In this document: in pieces, positions 17,968 to 28,803 of the stretch
Position numbering within the stretch: the first letter of the stretch is position 1
Layout of the letters: each line of letters begins with the position of its first letter
Source: Acidovorax radicis
GTDB taxonomy: Bacteria; Pseudomonadota; Gammaproteobacteria; Burkholderiales; Burkholderiaceae_C
Length of the DNA: 64,000 nt
Assembly (NCBI RefSeq): GCF_020510705.1
Contig: NZ_CP075184.1
Span: 3,224,001-3,288,000, forward strand
Direction: 5' to 3'
Notes under the pieces: generated by a model
What the model saw: the letters and a program-made list of their open reading frames with translations, nothing else
Told to the model about the DNA's origin: nothing
The model's database searches: none
Program-made: the position numbers and the translations under genes

Positions 17968-19515
17968 ATGGCCACCATGGAAATCGAGTTCAAGTTCTGC
18001 ATTCCCCCCGAGCGCCTGGCTGCCGTGCAGGCCGCCGCGCGCAGGGGCACGCATGCGCTGATCCGCATGGAGGCCCGCTACTTCGACACACCCGACGCAG
18101 CGCTGTCATCCCGTGGCATTGCCTTTCGACTGCGCCGCGAGGGCGACCAGTGGGTGCAGACCGTCAAGGCCCTGGGCAACGGACCGCTGGACCGCGAGGA
18201 GCACAACGTGGACCGGGGCCAAGCGCATGCCACAGGCCCGGCCCCCGAACCACGCCCTGAACTGCACGCCGACACCGTGGCGGGCATGCGGCTGCTGAAC
18301 GCGCTGCAGGCAGCCAATGGCGCCCTGACCGAAACCTATGGCACCGAGATGGACCGCGTGACGCGGGACATCGCCATCAAGGGCAGTGTGGTGGAGCTGG
18401 CCCTGGACACCGGGCGGGTCATTGCCCATCGCGGCACGCCGCAGCAGAAAGAGGCGCGCATCTGCGAGCTGGAGCTGGAACTCAAGGCCGGGCCGCTGGC
18501 AGGCCTGGAGACCCTCGCCACCCGGTGGGCCACACGGCATGGGCTGTTTTTGAGCACCGTGTCCAAGGCAGAGCGTGGCGAACGGCTGCTGGCCCCGCAA
18601 TGGGCCAGGCCAGCCACCAAGGCCGCTCCGATGAAATCCAGTGGCCCTCAACAGCACCTTCTGAACAGGCGCGCGTTGCAGCGCGTGGTGGTGGCCCATT
18701 GCCTTGAGCAGGTCCTGGGCAATACGAGCGAGATCGTGGAAGGCGGTGGCGATGAAGAACATGTGCACCAGCTGCGCATTGGCATCCGCCGTTTGCGCAC
18801 CGCCTTGGGCGAGTTGGCGCCTTTGGCCACTGGCGCGTTCAACCCCGCATGGGAGCCGCCGCTGGTAGAAGTGTTCCAGCGCCTGGGCCAGCTGCGCGAT
18901 CGGGGCCAGGCCTTGCAGGCCATCGTTGCCGACCTGCGCGATGCAGGCGCACCCGCACTGGATGTGCGGGCAGCGGCGAAGGAAGCCCCCGGCCAATCCA
19001 CCGCCGCCGCCATCGTGCGCACGCCAGCGTTCCAGGCGGCTTTGATTGCCCTGATGGCATTCACGGCCCAGGGCCACGATGCCTCGCCGACGACCGGGCA
19101 AGAGGCCCTGGATGCCAAGGACACCCGCCGCCTGCTGCAAAAGCGATTGCGCAAGCTGCACGCCAAGGTGCACCAAGGCGCCCGGGGCTTTGCCGCGCTG
19201 CCGGTGCAAGAGCAACACCGCCTGCGCAAGCGCCTCAAGCGCTTGCGCTATCTCACGGAATTTGTGGCGCCTGCGCTGAACGCCGAGGGGGAATCTTTCC
19301 TCGCCAGCCTGCAGCCCGCTCTGTCGGCCCTGGGGCGGCTGAACGATGAACGCGTAGCCAGTGCGCTGTATGGCGAGATCGCCGCCACGGACCCAAAGGC
19401 CTGGTTTGGCGTGGGCTGGCTGGCTGCACGGCAGGCGTTGACCGTGGCGGCCTGCGCAGAGGCCCTGGGCCACATGGCCGACATGCCCCGCCTGCGCAAG
19501 ACGGGCAAGCGCTGA
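17968..19515 (+). CDS. CYTH and CHAD domain protein
   Basis: A ~515-residue protein. The N-terminal CYTH domain (residues ~4-205) opens with the ExExK signature EIEFK, the catalytic mark of triphosphate tunnel enzymes (inorganic triphosphatase or adenylate cyclase type). The C-terminal CHAD domain (~225-500) has HVHQLRIGIRRLRTAL and HRLRKRLKRLRYLTEF; CHAD domains bind polyphosphate in known cases. The fusion with CYTH first and CHAD second is common. The neighbour pstS fits a phosphate/polyphosphate role. The start could also be 17914 or 17977; 17977 has AAGGG 10 bases upstream. Confidence 0.88.
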   Translation: MATMEIEFKFCIPPERLAAVQAAARRGTHALIRMEARYFDTPDAALSSRGIAFRLRREGDQWVQTVKALGNGPLDREEHNVDRGQAHATGPAPEPRPELHADTVAGMRLLNALQAANGALTETYGTEMDRVTRDIAIKGSVVELALDTGRVIAHRGTPQQKEARICELELELKAGPLAGLETLATRWATRHGLFLSTVSKAERGERLLAPQWARPATKAAPMKSSGPQQHLLNRRALQRVVVAHCLEQVLGNTSEIVEGGGDEEHVHQLRIGIRRLRTALGELAPLATGAFNPAWEPPLVEVFQRLGQLRDRGQALQAIVADLRDAGAPALDVRAAAKEAPGQSTAAAIVRTPAFQAALIALMAFTAQGHDASPTTGQEALDAKDTRRLLQKRLRKLHAKVHQGARGFAALPVQEQHRLRKRLKRLRYLTEFVAPALNAEGESFLASLQPALSALGRLNDERVASALYGEIAATDPKAWFGVGWLAARQALTVAACAEALGHMADMPRLRKTGKR

Positions 19516-19626
19516 GATCGTGAACACTTTCTGAGAGGCGGTGACTGAAGCGGATGCGCCGCAGCCCCCCGGTGTGGGGCACGGCAGGGTTGAAGCGCTT
19601 ACACGGCATAACGGCACAATGGCCCC

Positions 19627-20304
19627 ATGACGGCATCTCCCCCTCCCCAGCGCCCCCACCCGCCTTCGCGCACCGCCCACCGCAGCACTCCCGACAAAGA
19701 CCAGATTGCCCTGCTGGAACCCTTCGAGCGCCTGGGCACGGACCGCATCGCACTCATCTCCACCCCAGAGCAGGCTGACAAGGCCTGCAATGCGCTGGCG
19801 GCTGCCAGCGCCTGGGGGTTCGACACCGAATCCAAACCCACCTTTGTGCAGGGCGAGCAGTCCGACGGACCCCACATCGTGCAGTTGGCCACGCTCGACA
19901 CAGCCTGGGTGTTCCAACTGCACGACCCAGGCTGTCGCGCCCGCGTGGCCGAGCTGCTGGCCCTGCAGGGTGTGACCAAGGCGGGCTTTGGCCTGGGGGA
20001 TGACACCAAACGCATCCAGCACAAACTGGGCGTGCAAGCGGCCGATGTGCTGGAGCTGAACACCGTGTTCCGCCAACGCGGCTACCGCAAGGACATGGGG
20101 GTGAAGGGGGCGGTGGCGGTGCTGTTCAACCGGCGCTTCATCAAGTCCAAAAAGGCCGCCACCTCCAACTGGGCCAACGCCCGGTTGACCGAGGCCCAAC
20201 TGGTCTACGCCGCCAACGACGCCTGGGCGGCGCTGCGGGTGTTCAACGCACTGCAGAGTTCAGCCACACCGCAGGACGCGGCAGCGGCCAGTCATCCACT
20301 ATAA
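19627..20304 (+). CDS. DEDDy 3'-5' exonuclease (RNase D-like)
   Basis: A 225-residue nuclease domain with the DEDD residues visible: D66 and E68 in GFDTESKP, Asp in FGLGDDTKRI (D125/D126), and the Tyr-x3-Asp motif in VYAANDAWAAL. This is the minimal 3'-5' exonuclease fold without the HRDC domains of RNase D, so the substrate (RNA or DNA) is not clear. The first ~25 residues are Pro/Arg-rich and likely disordered. It is followed by a palindromic repeat and converges with fadH. Confidence 0.85.
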   Translation: MTASPPPQRPHPPSRTAHRSTPDKDQIALLEPFERLGTDRIALISTPEQADKACNALAAASAWGFDTESKPTFVQGEQSDGPHIVQLATLDTAWVFQLHDPGCRARVAELLALQGVTKAGFGLGDDTKRIQHKLGVQAADVLELNTVFRQRGYRKDMGVKGAVAVLFNRRFIKSKKAATSNWANARLTEAQLVYAANDAWAALRVFNALQSSATPQDAAAASHPL

Positions 20305-20346
20305 AAACAATAGCTGCTAGCGCTTAACCATCAAGCGCTAGCGGCC
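20301..20346 (+). repeat. palindromic repeat, copy 3
   Basis: ATAGCTGCTAGCGCTT then AAGCGCTAGCGGCC. It lies between the converging exonuclease and fadH genes. Read on the minus strand the hairpin is followed by ATTGTTTTTAT, so it could end fadH transcripts. Confidence 0.8.
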
Positions 20347-20375
20347 TATTTCCCTCAAAATAGAACCTGTTCACC

Positions 20376-22549
<2,174 letters not shown>

Positions 22550-22557
22550 ACGCTTCC

Positions 22558-23202
22558 ATGGCAAGCCGTACTTCCACAAAATCACCCACCACCCCAGCCG
22601 CCGCCCAGCCCGCAGAGCCCGTGGACCGCCGCCAGGACATCCTGAACGCCGCCCTGGCCTGCGCGGCCGAAGGCGGCGTGGATGCGGTCACCATCGATGG
22701 CGTGCGCGCGCGCTGCGGGGCCAGCGTGGGAAGCATTTATCACCACTTTGGCAACCGCGACGGCATCGTGGCCGCGCTGTTCTTCGACATCTTTCACGAC
22801 CAGTCACGCAGCGTGCAGGCCCAGCTTGATGCCGCCCAGGGCGTCGAAGCGGGCGTGTTGGCCCTGGTCACGGGCTATCTGGACTGGGTGGTGGCGCAGC
22901 CCGAGCGGGCACGGTTCATGTTCCAGGCGCGCGGCGCGGTGGCTGCGGGCCCGCGCACCCCGGACCTGGCCGAGGCAGCGCGGCGCCGCAACCAGGCGCT
23001 GGTGGCCTGGTTCGAGCCCCACCGCCAGTCCGGCGCGCTGCGCGACCTGCCGTGCGAGCTGATGCCGTCGCTGGTGATGGGGCCGGTGCAGAGCTACTGC
23101 AGGGCGTGGCTGTCTGAGCGTTCAGGCCTGGGTGGCCTGCCCTCGCCCATTACGTACCGCGCTGAGTTGGCGGATGCGGCGTGGCGGGCTGTGCGGGCTT
23201 GA
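22558..23202 (+). CDS. TetR-family transcriptional regulator
   Basis: A 214-residue regulator. The N-terminal helix-turn-helix is clear (RRQDILNAALACAAEGGVDA, then IDGVRARCGASVGSIYHHF). The ligand domain is of the type seen in fatty-acid or acyl-CoA regulators but cannot be assigned in detail. It diverges from fadH across a three-copy operator, so fadH is the likely target. The -10 lies only about 8 bases from ATG 22558, so the mRNA may be leaderless or nearly so. Confidence 0.9.
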   Translation: MASRTSTKSPTTPAAAQPAEPVDRRQDILNAALACAAEGGVDAVTIDGVRARCGASVGSIYHHFGNRDGIVAALFFDIFHDQSRSVQAQLDAAQGVEAGVLALVTGYLDWVVAQPERARFMFQARGAVAAGPRTPDLAEAARRRNQALVAWFEPHRQSGALRDLPCELMPSLVMGPVQSYCRAWLSERSGLGGLPSPITYRAELADAAWRAVRA

Positions 23203-23226
23203 CACCGCAAGATTCACAAAACAAAA

Positions 23227-23288
23227 ACCGTTCACGCTGAGCCTGTCGAAGCGCAGCGCGAGGCTTCGACAAGCCCAGCCCGAACGGT
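23227..23288. repeat. inverted repeat of the CTGTCGAAGC type
   Basis: Two arms of about 27 bases (ACCGTTC-, -GTCGAAGC and their reversed partners) face each other across a short spacer. It lies between the converging tetR and slyX genes. Similar elements are scattered in many GC-rich proteobacterial genomes. It may act as a bidirectional terminator. Confidence 0.75.
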
Positions 23289-23328
23289 GATGGAAGACCA
23301 ATGCGACGCGGCGCGGCGTGACCGACCG

Positions 23329-23556
23329 TCAGTAATGCGGCGGCAGCTCGTCGCGCAGGTTGCGCGGGCCGTTCGAGCCGCCTTCGGGCGCCTGCTGGCG
23401 CAGCTGGATGACCTCGTGCGTCAACCGGTCGATCAGTTGCTGCTGCTGGTAGATGGTCATGTTCAGCTGGTCCAGCAGGTCTTCGGTAAAGCTGGCCTTG
23501 ATCTCCAGGCTTTCGAGGCGCTGGAGGATGTTGGCGAGATCGTTGGTGTCGGACAT
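23329..23556 (-). CDS. slyX: SlyX family protein
   Basis: A 75-residue coiled-coil protein with the family pattern RLESLEIKASFTEDLLDQLN, a QQQQLIDRL segment and the terminal PPHY. SlyX function is not established. It follows the aminotransferase gene by 7 bases on the same strand and is probably cotranscribed. Confidence 0.9.
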   Translation of the reverse strand: MSDTNDLANILQRLESLEIKASFTEDLLDQLNMTIYQQQQLIDRLTHEVIQLRQQAPEGGSNGPRNLRDELPPHY

Positions 23557-23563
23557 GGAGGCG

Positions 23564-24817
23564 TCAGATCGCCTGGCCCAGGCGCGCTACGCCTTCGCGG
23601 ATCTTGTCCACATCGGCCGTGGCAAACGACAGGCGGAAGGTGGCGTGGTCCGGGTTGGCGCAGAAGAACGGCGTGCCGGGCACAAAGGCCACGCCCTTTT
23701 CGATGGCGCGCTTGGCCAGTACGTTGCCATCGGCCACCTTGCCGCCTGCACCCGTGAGGCGCGCCCACACGAACAGGCCGCCCTGGGGCTGCACAAATTC
23801 GATGGCGTCGCCCAGCTCCTTGCGCAGCGCATCGCCCATGGCCTGGGCGCGCTCGGCGTACACCTTGCGCACATGGGCCAGGGTGCCAGGCATGCGGCCG
23901 GCTTTGAGGTACTGCGCGGCCGTGGCCTGCGCAAAGGTGCTGGTGTGTGCATCGCTGAACTGCTTGCACATGGTGGCCTTGCCCAGCAGTTCAGCCGGGG
24001 CAATCATCCAGCCCACGCGCAGGCCGGGCGACAGCACCTTGCTCAAGCTGCCGCAGTGCACCAGCAGCTCTCGGCTGCCGGGCACGGTGGCCGACAGGTT
24101 GAGCAGGCTGGGTGGAGGCGCATCGCCAAAGTACAGATCGCCGTAGGGATCGTCCTCGACGATCAGGGTGTTGTGCTTCACCGCCATCTCCAGCACGGCC
24201 TTGCGGCGCTCCAGGCTCAGCATGGCGCCGCTGGGGTTGCCGAAGGTGGGGATCAGGTAGACGAACTTGGGCTTGTGCTCGGCGATGAGCTTTTCCAGCT
24301 CGTCGGTCTTCACGCCATTGCCATCGATGGGCGCGCTGATGAGTTCGGCGCCGTACAGGCGAAAGCACTGGATGGTTGCGAGGAAGGTCGGGCCTTCCAC
24401 AATCACCTTGTCGCCGGGGCTGATGAGGGTCTTGCCCAGCAGATCCAGCGCCTGCTGGCTGCCGGTGGTGACGATGAGGTTGTCGGCCGCGACATCCTTG
24501 GCGCCCTTGCTGGTCATGAAGGCGGCCAGTTGCTCGCGCAGCGGGTTGTAGCCCTCGGTGGCGCCATATTGCAATGCTGCGCCGGGCTCTTCGGCCAGGG
24601 CGGCGTTGCTGGCTGCGCGGATGCCTTCCACGTCAAACATCGCGCTGTCCGGAAAGCCACCCGCAAAGCTGATGATGCCGGGCTTGCCCAGCAGCTTGAA
24701 AAGCTCGCGGATGGCGGAGGTTTCTACGTTGTTCAGGCGGTCGGCAAATTGCATGGCGTGGACAGAAGTGGTTGGCAACAAACTCTGCATTGTCGCCAAT
24801 TGCGACGCAGGATTCAT
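23564..24817 (-). CDS. PLP-dependent aminotransferase (2-aminoadipate/valine-type, class I fold)
   Basis: A 417-residue fold-type I aminotransferase. FAGGFPDSAMF, YGATEGYNPLREQLA, TTGSQQALDLLGK, VEDDPYGDLYF and the PLP lysine region CGSLSKVLSPGLRVGW are visible. The closest families are the 2-aminoadipate/aromatic aminotransferases related to the MocR catalytic domain, without a DNA-binding domain. The exact amino acid cannot be read. ATG 24817 has GGAAAG 7 bases upstream; the internal ATG at 24754 (MQFADRL) has none but matches many homologues. Confidence 0.85.
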   Translation of the reverse strand: MNPASQLATMQSLLPTTSVHAMQFADRLNNVETSAIRELFKLLGKPGIISFAGGFPDSAMFDVEGIRAASNAALAEEPGAALQYGATEGYNPLREQLAAFMTSKGAKDVAADNLIVTTGSQQALDLLGKTLISPGDKVIVEGPTFLATIQCFRLYGAELISAPIDGNGVKTDELEKLIAEHKPKFVYLIPTFGNPSGAMLSLERRKAVLEMAVKHNTLIVEDDPYGDLYFGDAPPPSLLNLSATVPGSRELLVHCGSLSKVLSPGLRVGWMIAPAELLGKATMCKQFSDAHTSTFAQATAAQYLKAGRMPGTLAHVRKVYAERAQAMGDALRKELGDAIEFVQPQGGLFVWARLTGAGGKVADGNVLAKRAIEKGVAFVPGTPFFCANPDHATFRLSFATADVDKIREGVARLGQAI

Positions 24818-24879
24818 GCGGTGTCTTTCCAAGAGGCTCTAAACTGGGTTTTCCCTCCATCGACACTGCCCTGTCCGCC

Positions 24880-25359
24880 ATGACCCTGACCCTCCGCACC
24901 CTGCCCCGCATGCGCCTTGCCACCATGCGCCACACCGGCGCCTACGGCCACCCGGGCCTGACCGAGTTGTGGGAGCGTTTTGGCAGTTGGTGTGCCGCCC
25001 ATCGGCTGAATGATCCGCGCCCCAAGTTCTATGGCTTCAGCCACGATGACCCGGCCTGCACGCCGCCCGAGCAGTGCCGCTATGACGCAGCGGTGCAGAT
25101 TGGCGTGGGCCTGCGCACCGGGCCCGATGTGCAGGTGATGGACTACGAAGGCGGCGACTACGCCTGCATGCACTTTGTGGGCACGGGACCAGAGATCGGC
25201 GCCGCCTGGGCGCAGATGGGCACGCCGGGCCAGATCCCCGACGGCTGGGAATGGGAGCCGCGTGCTGCGCTGGAGATCTACGACGAGGACTTTGCAGTGG
25301 ACCCGGCCACGGGGCGCTTTCCGTGCTGGCTGTGTGTGCCGGTGCAGCGCTGCCGCTGA
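24880..25359 (+). CDS. GyrI-like / AraC effector-binding domain protein
   Basis: A 159-residue stand-alone GyrI-like domain: MRLATMRHTGAYGHPGLTEL, YGFSHDDP, CRYDAAVQIG and FPCWLCVPVQ are family features. Such domains bind small molecules or, in SbmC/GyrI, interact with DNA gyrase. No DNA-binding domain is present. It starts 62 bases from the aminotransferase on the opposite strand and precedes nth by 47 bases. Confidence 0.8.
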   Translation: MTLTLRTLPRMRLATMRHTGAYGHPGLTELWERFGSWCAAHRLNDPRPKFYGFSHDDPACTPPEQCRYDAAVQIGVGLRTGPDVQVMDYEGGDYACMHFVGTGPEIGAAWAQMGTPGQIPDGWEWEPRAALEIYDEDFAVDPATGRFPCWLCVPVQRCR

Positions 25360-25406
25360 GCCATGCCCCCTCGCTTGCACGCCCACGAATCCGACCAGAC
25401 GACCCC

Positions 25407-26045
25407 ATGAAAACCGCCCAGATCGAACCCTTCTTCGCCACCCTGAAGGCGGCCAACCCCATGCCCAACACGGAGCTGGAATACACCACCCCGTTCGAAC
25501 TGCTGGCCGCCGTGCTGCTGTCGGCCCAGGCCACCGATGTGGGGGTGAACAAGGCCACGCGCAAGCTGTTTCCGGTGGCGGGCACGCCGCAGGCCATTCT
25601 GGATTTGGGACTGGAAGGGTTGGAGGGCTACATCAAAACCATCGGCCTGTACAAAAGCAAGGCCAAACACCTGATGGAGACGTGCCGCATCCTGGTGGAG
25701 CAGCACGGCAGCGTGGTGCCCCGCACCCGCGAAGCCCTGGAAGCCCTGCCCGGCGTGGGCCGCAAGACGGCCAACGTGGTGCTCAACGTGGCCTTTGGCC
25801 AGCCCACCATGGCGGTGGACACGCACATCTTTCGGGTGAGCAACCGCACGGGCCTGGCGCCGGGCAAAAACCCGCTGGCGGTGGAGCTGCAGCTGATGAA
25901 GCGCGTGCCTGCGGCCTACGCGGTGGACTCGCACCACTGGCTCATCCTGCTGGGCCGCTACGTGTGCCAGGCGCGCAAGCCGCGATGCTGGGAATGTGTG
26001 GTGTCACCGTATTGCGACTACGAGCCCAAGACGCTGGCACCCTGA
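25407..26045 (+). CDS. nth: endonuclease III
   Basis: A 212-residue base-excision-repair glycosylase/AP lyase for oxidised pyrimidines. The helix-hairpin-helix LPGVGRKTANVV carries catalytic K120, and D138 lies in AVDTHIFR, both at the same numbers as in E. coli. The C-terminal Fe-S cluster has the Cys pattern C-x6-C-x2-C-x5-C. ATG 25407 gives the normal length. The 154 bases downstream, before the converging LysR gene, hold a small AGCGCT/AGCGCT hairpin and nothing else. Confidence 0.96.
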   Translation: MKTAQIEPFFATLKAANPMPNTELEYTTPFELLAAVLLSAQATDVGVNKATRKLFPVAGTPQAILDLGLEGLEGYIKTIGLYKSKAKHLMETCRILVEQHGSVVPRTREALEALPGVGRKTANVVLNVAFGQPTMAVDTHIFRVSNRTGLAPGKNPLAVELQLMKRVPAAYAVDSHHWLILLGRYVCQARKPRCWECVVSPYCDYEPKTLAP

Positions 26046-26199
26046 CCCGCCAAATCAGCGCTGCGTAGCGCTCCCCACAACCTATGCCCTGCGCGCGGCC
26101 CAACCCTTTGGCCGCCACACAAGGCCCCTTGCGCACTGCGCAGGCGCAGGCGGCGTCCCATCGGGGGAAAGGCGCGAACCGACGCGTTGGCAGTTCTGC

Positions 26200-27066
26200 T
26201 CATGCCTTGAGCAAGGCCGCGAACTCAAGCGCCGCCCGGCTGCGCGAGGCGCCCTTGCGCCACAGGATGCCCGCATGCCGCAGCATGGCGGGCGAATGCA
26301 GGTCGACGGCGTGCAGGTCACTCGCCTGCTGCGCCGCGCGCTCAGGCGCAATGCTGGCCAGATCACCCCAGCGGCACACGTCCAGCAACCCTTCCACGGA
26401 TTCCATCTCCACCCGCACGATGGGCACCACACCCGCCGCGCGCAGGCTGTCGTCGATAAGGCGGCGGGTGGTAAAAGCCCGGGGCAACATGGCCAGCGGC
26501 ACCTGGGCCAGTTCCTTAAGGGCGAGCGTGCGGCGGCGCGCCAGCGGGTGCTGGCGGTTCACCACCAGCTGCATGCGCTCTTCAAACAGGGGCTCGGTGT
26601 CGATCTCTTCGCGCTCGGTGGGATAGAAGGCAATGCCCACATCAAGCTGCCCCTCCACCAGTTGCTCCTCGATCGGGCCGGCGCGCAGATCGCGCACCAC
26701 CACGTTCACGCCTGGGTAGGCCATGCTGAAGGCCGCCACGGCGGCGGGCACCAGTGTGTGAAGAAACGTCGGGATGACGCCGACGACAAGCGAGCCCGAC
26801 TGCAACGCCCCCATGTCCGCCAAGGCCATGCGGCCCGCCTCGATCTCCTGCAGCGCCCGCGCAGCGTAGATGCGAAAAGCCGCCCCCGCCTGCGACAGCT
26901 TGAGGCCCCGGCCCAGCCGGTCGAACAGCGCCACCCCCAGCTCCTGCTCCAACTGGCGCAAACCGTGCGACAGCGTGGACTGCGTGACGAAAAGGTTCTG
27001 CGCGGACTGCGTGAGGTGCTCGGTGCGCGCAATGTCGAGAAAGTAGCGAAGCTGACGGATTTCCAT
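26200..27066 (-). CDS. LysR-family regulator of the catechol genes (CatR/CatM-like)
   Basis: A 288-residue LysR regulator: helix-turn-helix MEIRQLRYFLDIARTEHLTQ and SQNLFVTQSTLSHGLRQLEQ type sequence, then a substrate-binding domain (SLVVGVIPTF, LDVGIAFYP). It diverges from catB, the standard position for CatR/CatM, which respond to cis,cis-muconate; this role is inference from context. A perfect 7-bp hairpin (27080-27099) lies in its leader. Confidence 0.85.
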   Translation of the reverse strand: MEIRQLRYFLDIARTEHLTQSAQNLFVTQSTLSHGLRQLEQELGVALFDRLGRGLKLSQAGAAFRIYAARALQEIEAGRMALADMGALQSGSLVVGVIPTFLHTLVPAAVAAFSMAYPGVNVVVRDLRAGPIEEQLVEGQLDVGIAFYPTEREEIDTEPLFEERMQLVVNRQHPLARRRTLALKELAQVPLAMLPRAFTTRRLIDDSLRAAGVVPIVRVEMESVEGLLDVCRWGDLASIAPERAAQQASDLHAVDLHSPAMLRHAGILWRKGASRSRAALEFAALLKA

Positions 27067-27107
27067 GAACGTGCTCCCGGTGCCGCACCGTGGCGGCACG
27101 GCCGGTT

Positions 27108-27177
27108 ATTCATCGATCATATCGAATGGTCGGTTGAAAATGATTCATTGGATTTGTTTATGAGGTGCCACTAATCT
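27108..27177 (+). promoter_or_regulatory. catB promoter region with LysR-type palindrome
   Basis: ATTC-N12-GAAT (27108-27127) is a plausible LysR binding site. TTGGAT at 27149-27154 and TAATCT at 27172-27177, 17 bases apart, could be the catB -35 and -10. Both readings are by eye. Confidence 0.4.
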
Positions 27178-27243
27178 TGCATTGCGCGGCCCTATTCAGG
27201 GGCGCAGCAGCGCTTTCACATTCCGATCAACCAAAGGCCCCGC

Positions 27244-28464
27244 ATGACCCCCCGCGATGGATTCACCGTCGAGCGCATCGACGTGCGCATCCTGGACATC
27301 CCCACCATCCGGCCCCACAAGCTGTCGTTCGGCTCGATCAGCCGCCAAAGCCCGGTCATCGTGCAACTGTGGCTCAAGGGTGGCGCCTGCGGTTTCGGCG
27401 AGGCGGCCACCATCGGCGGCCCCTCGTGGAACGAAGAATCGCCTGAAAGCATTCACCACGCCATTGCCAACTACCTGGCACCGGCCCTGGTCGGCCAGGA
27501 CGGGGGCGGCTTTGAAGTGGCCCTGGCGCGCATGGACAAGGCCTGCAAAGGCAACGCCTTTGCCAAGAGCGCCGTCGAGATGGCCCTGTTCGATGCCGTG
27601 GCCCGCACCCTGGGCCAGCCCGCCTGGCAGCTGCTGGGCGGCAAGGTGCACCAGAGCCTGCCCCTGGCCTGGACGCTAGCCAGCGGCAACGTGGACCGCG
27701 ACTTGCAAGAGGCGCAACTGCGCCTTGAACAAAAGCGCCACCACATCTTCAAAATGAAGATAGGCGCCAACGCCCCGGCCGATGACGTGGCCCATGTGGC
27801 GCAGATTGCACGCGGCCTGCAGGGCCGCGCCACGCTGACAGTGGACGTGAACCAAGCCTGGGATGGCAACACCGCCCGCCGCTACCTGCCGCAGCTCGTG
27901 GAGGCTGGCGTGACCCTCATCGAGCAGCCCGTGGCGCGCTGGAACGTGCAAGCCCTCAAGGCCCTGACCGCCACGCTGGGCGGCGCCCTCATCATGGCCG
28001 ACGAGACCGTATGCACCCCGCAAGACGCGCTGATGCTGGCGCGCGAGCAGGCTGCCCATGTCTTCTCGCTCAAGGTGGCCAAACACGGCGGCCTGCTGCG
28101 CACCCGCAAGGTGGCGGCCGTGGCCGAGGCCGCCGACATTGGCTGGTACGGCGGCACCATGCTGGAGACGTCGCTGGGCAGCGCCGCATCGGCCCATGTC
28201 TTTGCCACCCTGGGTGGCCAACACCACGGCTGCGAGCTCTTTGGCCCGCAACTGCTGGTGGACGACATCGTGGAGTCGCAGATGCCGATTGCCGACTTTG
28301 CGCTGCAGCTGCCCGACGGCCCCGGCTTTGGCGTGCAGGTCTCGCTCGCACAACTCGACCGCTTTGACCGCGCACGCGAGGGAAAGGCACCGCTGCACAT
28401 GGACATGGGCCGCCAGGCCACCACGTCAGCCACCACCCAAACAACTACCCAGGCCACCGTTTAA
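27244..28464 (+). CDS. catB: muconate cycloisomerase
   Basis: Enolase-superfamily enzyme turning cis,cis-muconate into muconolactone in the ortho-cleavage (beta-ketoadipate) pathway. The 406-residue product shows the catalytic KxK (K170, K172 in FKMKIG), metal ligands in TVDVNQAWD, TLIEQP and ADETV, and the later Lys in SLKVAKHGG. The C-terminal 20 residues are Thr/Gln-rich and not conserved. It is first gene of the catB-catC-Bug-catA operon. Confidence 0.93.
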   Translation: MTPRDGFTVERIDVRILDIPTIRPHKLSFGSISRQSPVIVQLWLKGGACGFGEAATIGGPSWNEESPESIHHAIANYLAPALVGQDGGGFEVALARMDKACKGNAFAKSAVEMALFDAVARTLGQPAWQLLGGKVHQSLPLAWTLASGNVDRDLQEAQLRLEQKRHHIFKMKIGANAPADDVAHVAQIARGLQGRATLTVDVNQAWDGNTARRYLPQLVEAGVTLIEQPVARWNVQALKALTATLGGALIMADETVCTPQDALMLAREQAAHVFSLKVAKHGGLLRTRKVAAVAEAADIGWYGGTMLETSLGSAASAHVFATLGGQHHGCELFGPQLLVDDIVESQMPIADFALQLPDGPGFGVQVSLAQLDRFDRAREGKAPLHMDMGRQATTSATTQTTTQATV

Positions 28465-28476
28465 GGAGACTCCCCA

Positions 28477-28755
28477 ATGCTGTTTCTTGTTCGCATGGAT
28501 GTAAACATCCCCCACAGCCTGCCCGCTGAGCAGGTCAACGACATCAAGGCCCGCGAAAAGGCCTATTCGCAGGACCTGCAGCGCGATGGCCGCTGGCAGA
28601 GCATCTGGCGGGTGGTTGGCGAGTACGCCAACTACAGCGTCTTCAACGTGGCCTCCAATGACGAGCTGCACCAGTTGCTGCAAGGGCTGCCGCTGTTCCC
28701 TTTCATGAAGATATCGGTCACACCATTGGCACGGCACCCCTCGGCCATTGGCTAA
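28477..28755 (+). CDS. catC: muconolactone Delta-isomerase
   Basis: A 92-residue enzyme that isomerises muconolactone to 3-oxoadipate enol-lactone. MLFLVRMDVNIPHSLP, REKAYSQDLQRDGRW and FPFMKISVTPLARHPS are family marks. It lies 12 bases after catB, with AAGGAG before its ATG. Confidence 0.95.
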   Translation: MLFLVRMDVNIPHSLPAEQVNDIKAREKAYSQDLQRDGRWQSIWRVVGEYANYSVFNVASNDELHQLLQGLPLFPFMKISVTPLARHPSAIG

Positions 28756-28803
28756 GCCCCGCCGCGCATTTTTATTAAAAGTAAAACCCGGAGACAACAC
28801 CCC

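Noticed and set aside
18106..20199. A 697-residue minus-strand frame opposite the CYTH-CHAD and exonuclease genes
   Set aside because: Antisense shadow spanning two real genes.
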